64,000 nucleotides of DNA. It comes from Ornithinibacillus gellani. Its GTDB lineage: Bacteria > Bacillota > Bacilli > Bacillales > Amphibacillaceae. The translations under genes were made by a program, and so were the position numbers. The stretch covers positions 205,317 through 269,316 of the forward strand of contig NZ_QTSZ01000041.1 in the NCBI RefSeq assembly GCF_003730295.1, written 5' to 3'. Shown one piece after another: positions 7,178 through 20,654 of this stretch. Every line of letters starts with the position of its first letter. Position 1 is the stretch's first letter. A model generated the notes under the pieces. That model was not told where the DNA came from. It ran no database searches and saw only the letters and a list, made by a program, of their open reading frames with translations.

Positions 7178-10060
7178 ATGCGCAAAACAATTATTTTTAC
7201 GTTGTCCTTACTGGTATTTGGATGTATAGGAATCATCGGTAATGCTTTTGTATCCAACGCGGAAGAAGTGAAAGATGACCGCATGACAGAAAAAGATATC
7301 AAAGACAAATTGGTACCGCTGCCTCGCGACATTCAAGTATTAGACGGCAGCTTGGAAATGACGGAATCCGTCAATATTTTAGGACAGGAAACGGCAGATC
7401 AAGATGCCTTAAACAGCTTAAAAGCATTCTTAACAGAAAATGGCATTGAAGTGAACGACACCATTCAGGATGCTTCCACTACCATCGCTTTAGGTGAAGA
7501 AGGAAGCCTTACAGATGATGTGAAGCGCATCGAAAAGGAACTTGATGCTACGAACGAAGCAGACTTATCTGCAGAGGGATATGTATTGAACATTGACTCG
7601 CAGGAAGCAGGTGGCACCATCTTTCTAAAAGGTGCCGATGGAGCAGGGACTTTTTACGGTGTGAAAACATTGATCCAATTAGCGAATACAGAAGACGCTT
7701 CGCTTACCTTTGCAAATTTGCATATCGTTGATGAGCCTTCCATGCGTGTGAGAGGTATTATTGAAGGCTTCTATGGCAGTCCTTGGGATCAGGCAGATCG
7801 CCTGGATCAGATTGAATTTTACGGTGATTATAAAATGAACACCTACATTTATGCACCGAAAGACGATCCATATCACCGCGAGAAATGGCGCGAGCCGTAT
7901 CCGGAAAGCGAATTGGACCGCATGGAAGAATTGATTCAGACAGCAAATCAAAATAAAGTTAACTTTACCTTTGCGATTTCTCCCGGTATCGATATTCGTT
8001 TTGATGGAGAAGCAGGCGAAGAAGACTTCCAAGCATTAATTGAAAAAAGTGAATCCCTATATGATATGGGCGTGCGTGATTTTGCGATTTTATTCGATGA
8101 TATCGACAATAAAGATGGCAAAAAGCACGGCGAATTATTAAATCGCTTTAATGAAGAATTTATCAAAGAAAAAGAAGATGTTCACCCGCTAATTACTGTA
8201 CCAACGGAATACGACACCATTGCAATGGGCGGAGAAGTTTCGAATATAAGCAAGTATACCAAAGCGCTTTCCGAAACAATTGATGACGACATTACGGTTA
8301 TGTGGACAGGACAAGTGGTCGTTTCCGAATCCCTTCCACTTGAGAACGTACAGTTCATGCAGGAAGTATATGGCGACCAAATCGGTGTATGGTGGAACTA
8401 CCCGGTATCAGATTATTTAACATCGAAGCTGGCATTGGGACCGATTGTCGATATTGACAAGCGACTAGAAGGGGAAGTTGATTTCTTTACGATGAACCCG
8501 ATGGAGCATGCCAACATGTCCAAAATCACGTTAGCAACTGGTGGAGACTATTCCTGGAACATTCCAGATTATGATTCCGACCGATCCTGGAATCGCTCCA
8601 TTGAGCTTTTATTTGGTGATCTTGCTGACGAAATGAAAACCTTCGCCAACCACTCCTCCCGTATGACGGGCGCATGGAGTATCGGACGGAAGGATGCACC
8701 AAATGTAAAAGAAATGATCAATGACTTCTGGGCGAACGTTTCCAAACGAAAAGACGTGACAGAAGATTTGAACCAGCTGGAAGAAGAATTTACGAACATG
8801 GTACAAGCAGCGGAAACATTGAAATCAGAATTACCAGCGGAAATTCTTAATGAATCCGAGCGGAACCTGGATAAATTACAATTACTCGGGGAAAAAGCGC
8901 AACTCGCCTTAGACATGGTCATGGCAAAAGTGAACCAAGAAGATGCGGAATACGACGCGCTTTATGAAGAGCTGGAATCCAGTCTTCCCGCATTAAACCG
9001 CGGAGCAAGAGTATCAGAAGAAACAGTACTCGCATTCATTAAAGATGCAATGGACTTTGATACACTACCAACTGTTTCATTTGATGCTTCCAAAACATTG
9101 GTAGCTCCAGGGGAGGCAATCGAATTTTCAAGTACAAGCTCCCTCACGACAGAGGAATTGGAATGGTCATTTGAAGGTGCAACAGTGGAAACAAGCACAG
9201 AAGAAAACCCTACTGTTGTCTACGATCAAGAAGGCATCTACACCGTCAAGCTTGTCGGTAAAAACGTGCTTGGCGAAGATGAAGTCATCAAAGAAGGCTT
9301 CATTACAGTTACAGAACTAGCTAACCAAGAAACAACGAATCTGGCATTAAATAAAGAAGCAACTGCCTCCAGCATTTGTGCACCGACAGAAGGAGCAGAA
9401 AAAGCATTTGACGGCAGCACCTGGACCAAATGGTGTGCCAATGGCGCAGGCCCGCATACGTTAACAGTAGACTTGGGCAGCACTAACCTCGTTAGCGAGA
9501 TTATCATCAAGCATGCAGAAACAGGTGGCGAGCCAGTTGGTTCCAACACAGCGGCATACCGTGTGTTGATCAGTGAAGACGGTGAAAACTTTGAAGAACT
9601 CGTTCAAGTAACCGATAACGAAAGCGGCATTACGAAGGACCAGGTTCCAGCTACAAAAGGTCAATATGTGCGTCTCATTATCGACAAACCAACACAAGGG
9701 GATGACAATGCAGCACGTATTTATGAGCTAGAAGTGAATGGACTGGAAGGCGATGTAGATCTGCCGCCTGTATACACACCAGAAGAACCCGAGCTCGTGG
9801 AAAATGCTGATGAACTAAAAGCACTTGTCCAAGAAATGGCAGACGAAGGAGCTATCCAGAAACAGGCAGTCCGCCCGCTCATCGTCCATTTGGAAACAGT
9901 CAGCCATTTTGAGAAAAAAGGATCCGCCAATAAGGTGGTCAAACATATGGAAGGCTTCAAACAAATCCTGGACCATACGTTAGAAAAAGACCGGATTGAC
10001 GAAGCATCCTATAACACGCTGCTGGAAAATGCAGATCATTTAATCGAAATTTGGAAATAA
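7178..10060 (+). CDS. Secreted GH84 beta-N-acetylglucosaminidase
   Basis: Exo-beta-N-acetylglucosaminidase of the GH84 family (NagJ/hyaluronidase-like), acting by substrate-assisted catalysis on terminal GlcNAc. It has 960 residues. Order: signal peptide (1-29), GH20b-like N-domain (about 45-185), catalytic barrel starting at GIIEGFYGSPW, with the paired acids Asp307-Asp308 in AILFDDID, a helical domain (about 490-625), a PKD-like domain (about 630-715), an F5/8-type carbohydrate-binding domain (about 720-860) and the shared C-terminal helical domain (875-960). The AGGAGG site is 12 bases from the ATG, longer than usual. The GH20 gene follows 84 bp downstream, so the two are probably co-transcribed. 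Confidence 0.92.
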   Translation: MRKTIIFTLSLLVFGCIGIIGNAFVSNAEEVKDDRMTEKDIKDKLVPLPRDIQVLDGSLEMTESVNILGQETADQDALNSLKAFLTENGIEVNDTIQDASTTIALGEEGSLTDDVKRIEKELDATNEADLSAEGYVLNIDSQEAGGTIFLKGADGAGTFYGVKTLIQLANTEDASLTFANLHIVDEPSMRVRGIIEGFYGSPWDQADRLDQIEFYGDYKMNTYIYAPKDDPYHREKWREPYPESELDRMEELIQTANQNKVNFTFAISPGIDIRFDGEAGEEDFQALIEKSESLYDMGVRDFAILFDDIDNKDGKKHGELLNRFNEEFIKEKEDVHPLITVPTEYDTIAMGGEVSNISKYTKALSETIDDDITVMWTGQVVVSESLPLENVQFMQEVYGDQIGVWWNYPVSDYLTSKLALGPIVDIDKRLEGEVDFFTMNPMEHANMSKITLATGGDYSWNIPDYDSDRSWNRSIELLFGDLADEMKTFANHSSRMTGAWSIGRKDAPNVKEMINDFWANVSKRKDVTEDLNQLEEEFTNMVQAAETLKSELPAEILNESERNLDKLQLLGEKAQLALDMVMAKVNQEDAEYDALYEELESSLPALNRGARVSEETVLAFIKDAMDFDTLPTVSFDASKTLVAPGEAIEFSSTSSLTTEELEWSFEGATVETSTEENPTVVYDQEGIYTVKLVGKNVLGEDEVIKEGFITVTELANQETTNLALNKEATASSICAPTEGAEKAFDGSTWTKWCANGAGPHTLTVDLGSTNLVSEIIIKHAETGGEPVGSNTAAYRVLISEDGENFEELVQVTDNESGITKDQVPATKGQYVRLIIDKPTQGDDNAARIYELEVNGLEGDVDLPPVYTPEEPELVENADELKALVQEMADEGAIQKQAVRPLIVHLETVSHFEKKGSANKVVKHMEGFKQILDHTLEKDRIDEASYNTLLENADHLIEIWK

Positions 10061-10079
10061 ACACAGCAAGGAGCAGCCT

Positions 10080-10105
10080 CCAGCACTTGTATACACAGGT
10101 GCTGG
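10080..10105 (+). other. Intercistronic hairpin between GH84 and GH20 genes
   Basis: Arms CCAGCACTTGT (10080-10090) and ACAGGTGCTGG (10095-10105) pair over 11 bp with one G-U and a 4-base loop. No U-run follows, so it is more likely an mRNA-stabilising or processing structure than a terminator. Confidence 0.5.
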
Positions 10106-10144
10106 AAATGCCCCTGCATCATGATGACATCGGAGGAGAACGAC

Positions 10145-12151
10145 TTGAAAAAAACATCCGTCATTTTATTATCAGCCTTATTGATACTATCAACTTTCAT
10201 CAGTCCCGTTGCTGCGCAGCAATCCACGCAGTCGAAGGAGGAACTAGCTAGCTTGGCATTACCAATTGTTCAATCCTATGAAACCGACGAACAAGCTACA
10301 ACATGGACCATGGACGAAACAACAAGACTTGTTATCCCAGCTACAGAAGCTTACATGGAAAATGATAGACTCAAAGAAGTAGTAGAGCTCGTAGCAGCAG
10401 AATTTTTGGAAAAAGAAATTCCCGGAACAAAAGAAATTGAAAAAGTATATGCAAAAGCATCAGATACTACCGCGCAGGACATCGTTGTAACTTTAGATGA
10501 AAATGCAAACATCACCGAAGAAAGCGACAGCGAAGAAGCATATAAAATTGAAATCAACGATGACGGCGTAAAAATTGTCGCCGCTTCCGAAAATGCAGCA
10601 CTATATGCATTACGCACCATCCAGCATTTGATGATTATCAATAACGAAAGCCTTGTATCCGGAGAAATCATCGACTATCCAGAACTGGAAGAACGTAGAA
10701 TGCATGTTGATATGGCTAGAAAATACATCACCAAAGAATGGATCATTCAGCATATTAGAGAAATGTCATATCTAAAAATGAATACCATCCAGCTTCACTT
10801 CTCAGAAAATATGGGCTTCCGTATTGAAAGTGAAACAGACCCAGCCATCGTGTCACAGGACGGCTATTTAACAAAAGACGAAGTAAGAGAGATTTTGGCA
10901 GAAGCGAAGAAATATGGCGTGAAAGTCATCCCATCTCTAGACACACCAGGACATACAGAACATATCCTGAAGGTTCACCCAGAATATGGACAAGTAGATG
11001 TAAATGGTAACCACAGTGATGTTGCTTTAGATATCACGAATCCAGAGGCTGTAGCATACATTAAGAGCCTTTATAGCGAATACATGGAGCTATTCGCAGG
11101 CTGTGAACATTTCCATATTGGCGGAGATGAATACATGGAATTTGACCGTGACCCATTCATTTCTGATTACAAGCCAGTACTAAACGAATATGCAAAAGAA
11201 ACACTTGGCGAAGGATACATCTGGAAAGATGCCATGGCCAACTATATCAATGATATTGCAGCACATGTACACGAAGCAGGCTTTAAACCAAGAATTTTTA
11301 ATGACGCCGTCTACTATGGGGAAAACGGTAAAAACTCCTGGGAACCAGAGGAACCAAAGCAAAAGATTGACATGCATGACTATATCGGCATTGATTTCTG
11401 GTCACAAATGGCATGGAATAAAAGCATCGCCAAACTAGATGCCTTTATCAATCGCGGCCATGAAAATATTTACAACATGAACGCAAGCTTTTTCTACTAT
11501 GTACTAAGAAACGACAAGCCAGATGATGGCCGTGAACAACATTCCTTTGACTATCTAAACCAAGATAAACGAATCTATGAAGAATGGTCACCTGGTAAAT
11601 TCCAAGAAAATACGGTTGCTGACGACTCCTCCTTTATCAAAGGTGCCGCATTAGCGATTTGGAATGATAACCCAGACTTAGTTGGCGAAGATGTGATTAC
11701 CGAAGATATCGCGAAAGAATTACGTTCCCTTGCTACGAAATCCTGGAACACATCCAGCAATGAAATAGCTGACATCGATACATTCAAAGCCAACTACGCC
11801 AAGCTTGGAAATGTCGCCGCATTTGAAAAAGGCAGCGAATTACCAGAAGTAGAACCCATAAAAGTAATTGAAAAACAAGTAACGAACGCAGAAGAACTAA
11901 ACGACGTCGTGAAAGAATTATTCGCAAACGACCAGCTTGACCTGAAGGCAGCCCGCCACCTATCCGTTCATTTGGATACCGTCAAGCATTTCGAAAAGAA
12001 AGAAGAAGCTAGAAAAGTTATCAAACATATGAACGGCTTCAAAGATTTACTCGATCATTATCACAACAAGAAAAACATGATCGACGCCGACGCATATGAA
12101 GAACTGCTAGACCAAGCTAACCACCTGATCCAATTATGGCAGGATAAATAA
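10145..12151 (+). CDS. Secreted GH20 beta-N-acetylhexosaminidase
   Basis: Removes terminal GlcNAc/GalNAc from glycans; the 2-acetamido group is the catalytic nucleophile in this family. The likely start is the TTG at 10145, 6 bases after GGAGGAG; an in-frame ATG at 10121 has no such site. From there the protein has 668 residues: signal peptide ending near VAAQQ (1-25), a GH20b-like domain (about 30-170), and a TIM barrel with the Asp328-Glu329 pair in HIGGDEYMEF. The last 85 residues repeat the helical C-terminal domain found in the two neighbouring hydrolases. There is no F5/8 module here. It should work after the GH85 and beside the GH84 enzyme to degrade released N-glycans. Confidence 0.92.
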   Translation: MKKTSVILLSALLILSTFISPVAAQQSTQSKEELASLALPIVQSYETDEQATTWTMDETTRLVIPATEAYMENDRLKEVVELVAAEFLEKEIPGTKEIEKVYAKASDTTAQDIVVTLDENANITEESDSEEAYKIEINDDGVKIVAASENAALYALRTIQHLMIINNESLVSGEIIDYPELEERRMHVDMARKYITKEWIIQHIREMSYLKMNTIQLHFSENMGFRIESETDPAIVSQDGYLTKDEVREILAEAKKYGVKVIPSLDTPGHTEHILKVHPEYGQVDVNGNHSDVALDITNPEAVAYIKSLYSEYMELFAGCEHFHIGGDEYMEFDRDPFISDYKPVLNEYAKETLGEGYIWKDAMANYINDIAAHVHEAGFKPRIFNDAVYYGENGKNSWEPEEPKQKIDMHDYIGIDFWSQMAWNKSIAKLDAFINRGHENIYNMNASFFYYVLRNDKPDDGREQHSFDYLNQDKRIYEEWSPGKFQENTVADDSSFIKGAALAIWNDNPDLVGEDVITEDIAKELRSLATKSWNTSSNEIADIDTFKANYAKLGNVAAFEKGSELPEVEPIKVIEKQVTNAEELNDVVKELFANDQLDLKAARHLSVHLDTVKHFEKKEEARKVIKHMNGFKDLLDHYHNKKNMIDADAYEELLDQANHLIQLWQDK

Positions 12152-12165
12152 ACAATAGCATGATG

Positions 12166-12199
12166 AAGCCAGGCCAATGAATTGGGGCCTGGCTTTTTT
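12166..12199 (+). terminator. Intrinsic terminator after the GH20 gene
   Basis: AAGCCAGGCC (12166-12175) pairs perfectly with GGCCTGGCTT (12186-12195) and runs into TTTTTT. It lies 14 bp after the stop codon and closes the GH84-GH20 transcript before the repeat region. Confidence 0.9.
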
Positions 12200-12281
12200 G
12201 TGTGCCTTTCTGTAGTCCGCTTTTGAAATTTTTTCATTTGGCATTTTTACGAGTTGCTGTTAAATATAACTTTAGCTACAG

Positions 12282-12686
12282 GATGGGTGGAAGTTGCATG
12301 GGTTTGGGTGGAAGCTCGCATGCCCCGGCACGAAAGTCGCATGACTTGGACCCATACTCGCATGCCCCCGCACGAAAGTCGCATGACTTGGACCCATACT
12401 CGCATGCCCCCGCACGAAAGTCGCATGACTTGGCCCCTAACTCGCATGCCTCAGCATGGAAGTCGCATGCCTTGGACCCTAACTCGCATGCCTTCCTGCT
12501 AAAGTCGAGCGCCAAACGGGTAAACTCGAGCACCAAACAGGTGAAGCCGAGCGCCAACTGGCTATAGTCGAGCACCAAACAGGTGAAGTCGGGCGCCAAA
12601 CAGGTAAACTCGAGCGCCAACCAGCCGTACTCGCGCATCCCCCAGCCAAAGTAATTTTAATATGAGGGAATCGGCTTGCCGATTCC
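12282..12686. repeat. Repeat cassette 1
   Basis: Starts with GGATGGGTGGAAGTTGCATG, holds nine TCGCATG units, then about seven TCGAGC/TCGGGC units from about 12500, then the CAGCCAAAGTAA block, and ends in the hairpin GGAATCGGCTTGCCGATTCC at 12667-12686 (9-bp perfect stem, TT loop). Confidence 0.85.
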
Positions 12687-12959
12687 AACCCCATTTGTTT
12701 TAAAAGAACTTTTTATCCCTTTTGCTAGAAAGTCGCATGGGTTTGGATGGAAGTCGCATGCCTCAGCGTGAAAGTCGCATGACTTGGCATCAAACTCGCA
12801 TGCTTCAGCATGAAAGTCGCATGCCCTCGCACGAAAGTCGCATGCCTCGGCACTCAACTCGCATGCCTTCTTGCTAAAGTCGAGCACCAACCTTCCATAC
12901 TTGCGCCTCCCCCCCAGCCAAAGTAAATTTAATTAGGAGGGAATCGGCTTGCCGATTCC
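12687..12959. repeat. Repeat cassette 2 (short)
   Basis: Opens with the conserved linker CCCATTTGTTTTAAAAGAAC, then seven TCGCATG units, a single TCGAGC unit, the C-rich CCCCCCCAGCCAAAGTAAAT block, and an identical hairpin at 12940-12959. It looks like a contracted version of the neighbouring cassettes. Confidence 0.85.
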
Positions 12960-14075
12960 AACCCCATTTGTTTTAAAAGAATTATTTACTTCTTTTTGCC
13001 AGAAAGTCGCATGGGTTTGGGTGGAAGTCGCATGACTTGAACCCTAACTCGCATGCCTCAGCGTGAAAGTCGCATGACCGACCTGGCCCCCAACTCGCAT
13101 ACCTCAGTGTGAAAGTCGCATGCCCTGGACCCTAACTCGCATACCTTAGCATGGAAGTCGCATGCCTTGGACCCTAACTCGCATGCTTCAGCGTGAAAGT
13201 CGCATGCCTTGGACCCTAACTCGCATGCTTCAGCGTGAAAGTCGCATGCTCTGGACCCTAACTCGCATACCTCAGTATGGAAGTCGCATGCCCTGGACCC
13301 TAACTCGCATGACTCAGCGTGAAAGTCGCATGACTTGGACCCTAACTCGCATGACTCAGCATGAAAGTCGCATGCCTTGGCCTCAAACTCGCATACCTCA
13401 GCATGAAAGTCGCATGACTTGGACCCTAACTCGCATGCCTTAGCATGAAAGTCGCATGACTTGGACCCTAACTCGCATGCCTCAGCGTGAAAGTCGCATG
13501 ACTTGGACCCTAACTCGCATGCCTTAGCATGAAAGTCGCATGCCTCGGCACTCAACTCGCATGCCTTCCTGCTAAAGTCGAGCGCAAACTGGATAAAGTC
13601 GAGCACCATCCTGGAGAAGTTGAGCGCCAACCAGGTGAAGTCGAGCGTCAACTGGGTAAAGTCGAGCACCAACAGGGCGAAGGCGGGCACCAAACAGGTA
13701 AACTCGAGCGCCAACTGGCTATAGTCGAGCATCAACAGGGCGAAGGCGGGCACCAACAGGGTGAAGGCGCGCGCCAAACGGGTAAACTCGAGCACCAAAC
13801 AGGTGAAGTCGCGCGTCAACTGGGGAAAGTCGAGCACCAACCAGATGAAGGCGGGCACCAAACAGGTAAACTCGAGCGCCAAACGGGTAAACTCGAGCAC
13901 CAAACAGGCGAAGTCGAGCACCAACCAGGTGAAGTCGCGCGTCAACTGGGGAAAGTCGAGCACCAACCAGATGAAGGCGAGCGCCAACAGGCTAAAGTCG
14001 AGCACCAACCTTCCATACTCGCGCCTCCCCCCAGCCAAAATAAATTTAAAATGAGGGAATCGGCTTGCCGATTCC
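12960..14075. repeat. Repeat cassette 3 (long)
   Basis: The largest cassette: the same linker, about 23 TCGCATG units plus four TCGCATA variants in regular 42-bp pairs, then about twenty type B 21-bp units (about 13577-14015), then the C-rich block and the hairpin at 14056-14075. Type B units also form small higher-order groups, so this array has expanded more than once. Confidence 0.85.
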
Positions 14076-14470
14076 AACCCCATTTGTTTTAAAAGAACTT
14101 TCTATCCCTCTTTGCCAGAAAGTCGCATGGGTTTGGATGGAACTCGCATGCCCTAGCCCCTAACTCGCATGCCTTAGCATGGAAGTCGCATGCCCCGGCC
14201 CCTAACTCGCATGACTCAGTATGAAAGTCGCATGCCCTGGACCCTAACTCGCATGACTCAGCGTGAAAGTCGCATGCCTTGGCCTCAAACTCGCATACCT
14301 CAGCATGAAAGTCGCATGCCTTGGACCCTAACTCGCATGCCTTAGCATGAAAGTCGCATGACTTGGACCCTAACTCGCATGACTCAGCGTGAAAGTCGCA
14401 TGCCTTGGACCCTAACTCGCATGCTTCAGCATGAAAGTCGCATGCCCTCGCACGAAAGTCGCATGCGCCG
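14076..14470. repeat. Repeat cassette 4 (no type B units, no hairpin)
   Basis: The conserved linker followed by 16 TCGCATG units and one TCGCATA variant. It ends about 20 bp before the lacI-family terminator without type B units or a hairpin, so it is truncated or is the growing end of the region. Confidence 0.8.
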
Positions 14471-14489
14471 GCGCTCAGCTCACATTCAA

Positions 14490-15509
<1,020 letters not shown>

Positions 15510-15550
15510 CTATTCAGCTTATTATCAGCGTGGTTCACAATCTGGCCAAG

Positions 15551-15562
15551 GAAACGTTTAAC
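15551..15562. promoter_or_regulatory. LacI-type operator candidate
   Basis: GAAACGTTTA, with the CG-centred palindrome AAACGTTT, lies about 55 bp upstream of the regulator start in the 125-bp gap after lacZ. LacI-family repressors favour such CG-centred sites, so autoregulation is plausible. Confidence 0.4.
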
Positions 15563-15622
15563 GATTCAGCCGTACCATATGACATGTACATCCTACTCCG
15601 ATAGGCATCATAAGGGCTTCAA

Positions 15623-18712
<3,090 letters not shown>

Positions 18713-18752
18713 TCATTCTCCATTTCTGACTGATAATTTTTGTGGAACACCA

Positions 18753-19688
18753 TCATCTCAGCATCGCCTTTTCTCTTTGCCCTTTATAATTTACAGCGAT
18801 AATGCCAATGGCGATCAATGCCATCGCACCAATAATAAATGCGTTCAGGCTTTCTCCAGGAATAAACAGCGCTGATAAAATGGCTCCTGAAACAGGTGTG
18901 ATAAATTTAAACATACTAATTTCGCTGGCTTTATTGAATTTAAGGACAGAATACCATAAAGCAAATGCCGCCGTTGATAATAGAGCTGAATAAATAAAAA
19001 GCCCCCAACCAAGCGGTGTGAAGATGATTGCATCCTGCTCCAATTGCGGTAAACCAATGATCAACATGAGTACCGCTCCAATCGATAATTGCCAGCCCGT
19101 TAAAGCAAAGGGATGAATTCCGACAGCCAATTCCTTTGCCATAATTGTCCCAATGGCACTTGTCAGGGCAGCTAGAATCATATAGCCCTCCCCAGTTAGA
19201 TGAAAGGTCGGCTGTAGATCCTGTCCCCAGTTGGCAACGATAATGCCAGCAAATCCCGCTACCAATCCAAAGATTTTTTTACGATTAATTCGATCATTTT
19301 TATAGAAAAAATGGGCCAATAGGATAACAAAAAAAGTTCCACTAGATTGCAGGATAGCTCCTTGCATTCCTGAAACTTTCGCAAGGCCATTGTAAAAGAA
19401 AAAATATTGTAAACCTGTTTGTAAAATACCGAATAGAAACAGGAATACCGCCTGTCTTTTGGTCACTAATAATTTACTGCGATCGGAAATGCACATGCCA
19501 ATTAAAATAATGACTCCTGCCAATAAAAAGCGCATGCCGGCAAATACTATTTTAGCAATCGTATCATCGGGTGCCATCTGTAATTCTTCATAGCTTACCT
19601 TTAATACCGGAAAGGCGCTTCCCCAAAGGACGGAGCAGAAGATGGCAGTGAGAACAACAATCCACTTCTTTTCAAAAATACTTTCCAC
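18753..19688 (-). CDS. EamA/DMT family membrane transporter
   Basis: Integral membrane protein of 311 residues with about ten hydrophobic segments in two EamA repeats, as in the drug/metabolite transporter superfamily. The first segment reads IFCSVLWGSAFPVLKVSY and the second repeat contains ALTSAIGTIMAKELA. The start is a GTG with AGGAG about 9 bases upstream. It sits between the sugar permeases and lacZ. Substrates in this family range from amino acids to sugars and nucleotides, so none can be named. A 47-bp hairpin separates it from the permease genes, and its level may be uncoupled from theirs. Confidence 0.85.
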   Translation of the reverse strand: MESIFEKKWIVVLTAIFCSVLWGSAFPVLKVSYEELQMAPDDTIAKIVFAGMRFLLAGVIILIGMCISDRSKLLVTKRQAVFLFLFGILQTGLQYFFFYNGLAKVSGMQGAILQSSGTFFVILLAHFFYKNDRINRKKIFGLVAGFAGIIVANWGQDLQPTFHLTGEGYMILAALTSAIGTIMAKELAVGIHPFALTGWQLSIGAVLMLIIGLPQLEQDAIIFTPLGWGLFIYSALLSTAAFALWYSVLKFNKASEISMFKFITPVSGAILSALFIPGESLNAFIIGAMALIAIGIIAVNYKGQREKAMLR

Positions 19689-19727
19689 GTTATGTCATCT
19701 CCTATGTTGCTGCACACGACAATGCCT

Positions 19728-19774
19728 ATCTTGTCCAGAATACACCTATCATCAGGTGTATTCTATCACAAGAT
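19728..19774. other. Long intercistronic hairpin before the EamA gene
   Basis: AGAATACACCT (19737-19747) pairs perfectly with AGGTGTATTCT (19754-19764). Outer arms ATCTTGT (19728-19734) and ACAAGAT (19768-19774) extend it across a small internal loop. There is no U-run on either strand, so it may stabilise the transporter mRNA 3' end. Confidence 0.55.
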
Positions 19775-19822
19775 GTCAGCTCATCATCCGTATCACGAAG
19801 GGTCGTAAAGTGTGCTATTCTA

Positions 19823-20653
19823 TTACTCTTTGACAGAGCCTCCGAGGATACCGGATATGAAGTGCTTCTGAAAGATCAGGAAGAATATGAGCACAGGAAT
19901 GATAGATAAGGTTGTACCGAGCATTAATTGTCCGTAATCAATTCTTGCCAATCCGACCAGGCTGGATAGTGCTACCGGCAAGGTAAACATGTCTTTTGAA
20001 TTCAAGGTGATCAACGGCCATAGCAAGCTATTCCATTGTGACATAAAAGAAAAGATGGCGACAGCTGCCAATGCTGGCTTCATCGTAGGCAATACAATCG
20101 AGAAAAAGATTTTAAATTCTCCTGCGCCATCGATACGTGCTGATTCAATAATTGATAGCGGCACAGAGAGCATGTTTTGTCTCATGAGAAAAATCGCGAA
20201 AGGTGAAGCCAATGTTGGCAATATGATTGCTTGATAGGTATTCAACCAATCCAATGCGACAACAATTTCAAACAAAGGAATCAACATCACCTGAAAAGGG
20301 ATCATTAAGGTACAAAGAATAATGAAAAACATAGCGCTTTTTCCTTTAAATTCAAACTTTGCAAATGCATAGCCTGCCATGGCGGAAATTAAAACGCTAA
20401 TGACCGTATAAGTAACAGAAATAAACAGCGTGTTCCACATAATTTTTAAAAAGTCGAGCGACTCATTTAAGGTTTTCGCATTTTCCAGTAAATGATTTCC
20501 CGGCAGGAAGGTAGGTGGAACACTGAATATTTTTCCTGATGGCAGTGTCGATCCGACAGTCATCCAGTAAAACGGTAGAATCGATACAATAACGCCAATA
20601 GAGAGCACCACATATAAGAAGGTTTTATTTACATATTGATTGTTATGGTTCAT
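19823..20653 (-). CDS. Sugar ABC transporter permease (MalG type)
   Basis: Inner-membrane permease of a carbohydrate importer, 276 residues from the ATG at 20653, which is preceded by AGGTGAT; a GTG four codons upstream would overlap that site and is less likely. About six membrane segments are seen. The EAA motif, where the ATPase docks, is visible as ESARIDGAGEFKIFFSIVLP. It is paired with the MalF-type permease immediately upstream and the lipoprotein further up. No ATPase gene is present; Firmicute importers of this class commonly use a shared MsmX/MsiK-type ATPase encoded elsewhere. Confidence 0.92.
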   Translation of the reverse strand: MNHNNQYVNKTFLYVVLSIGVIVSILPFYWMTVGSTLPSGKIFSVPPTFLPGNHLLENAKTLNESLDFLKIMWNTLFISVTYTVISVLISAMAGYAFAKFEFKGKSAMFFIILCTLMIPFQVMLIPLFEIVVALDWLNTYQAIILPTLASPFAIFLMRQNMLSVPLSIIESARIDGAGEFKIFFSIVLPTMKPALAAVAIFSFMSQWNSLLWPLITLNSKDMFTLPVALSSLVGLARIDYGQLMLGTTLSIIPVLIFFLIFQKHFISGILGGSVKE

Positions 20654-20654
20654 G

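Larger units (their letters stand above)
12282..14470. repeat. Tandem 21-bp repeat region in four cassettes
   Basis: About 2.2 kb between convergent genes is made almost wholly of 21-bp units. Type A units carry TCGCATG (about 55 exact copies by eye) and alternate GAAAGTCGCATGACTTGGAC-like and CTAACTCGCATGCCTCAGCG-like forms, giving a 42-bp super-period. Type B units carry TCGAGC or close variants (AAAGTCGAGCACCAACCAG-like). Four cassettes follow one order: a start block with GTTTGG, type A units, type B units, a C-rich block, and a perfect hairpin; the fourth lacks the B units and hairpin. Since 21 is a multiple of 3, long frames stay open on both strands, but none looks like a real protein. 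It is not a CRISPR array because no unique spacers exist. Confidence 0.9.

Noticed and set aside
6922..7332. Minus-strand ORF of 136 codons overlapping the GH84 start
   Set aside because: Half of it is the shadow of the GH84 signal peptide region. The rest reads like a protein tail but has no start or ribosome site; kept only as a possible remnant.
12202..14092. Several ORFs of 66-341 codons in the repeat region as genes
   Set aside because: They exist in many frames on both strands because the unit is 21 bp. Products are low-complexity repeats, and no ribosome sites precede them.
12282..14470. CRISPR array
   Set aside because: Repeats are 21 bp and directly adjacent, with degenerate copies and no unique spacers; no cas genes nearby.
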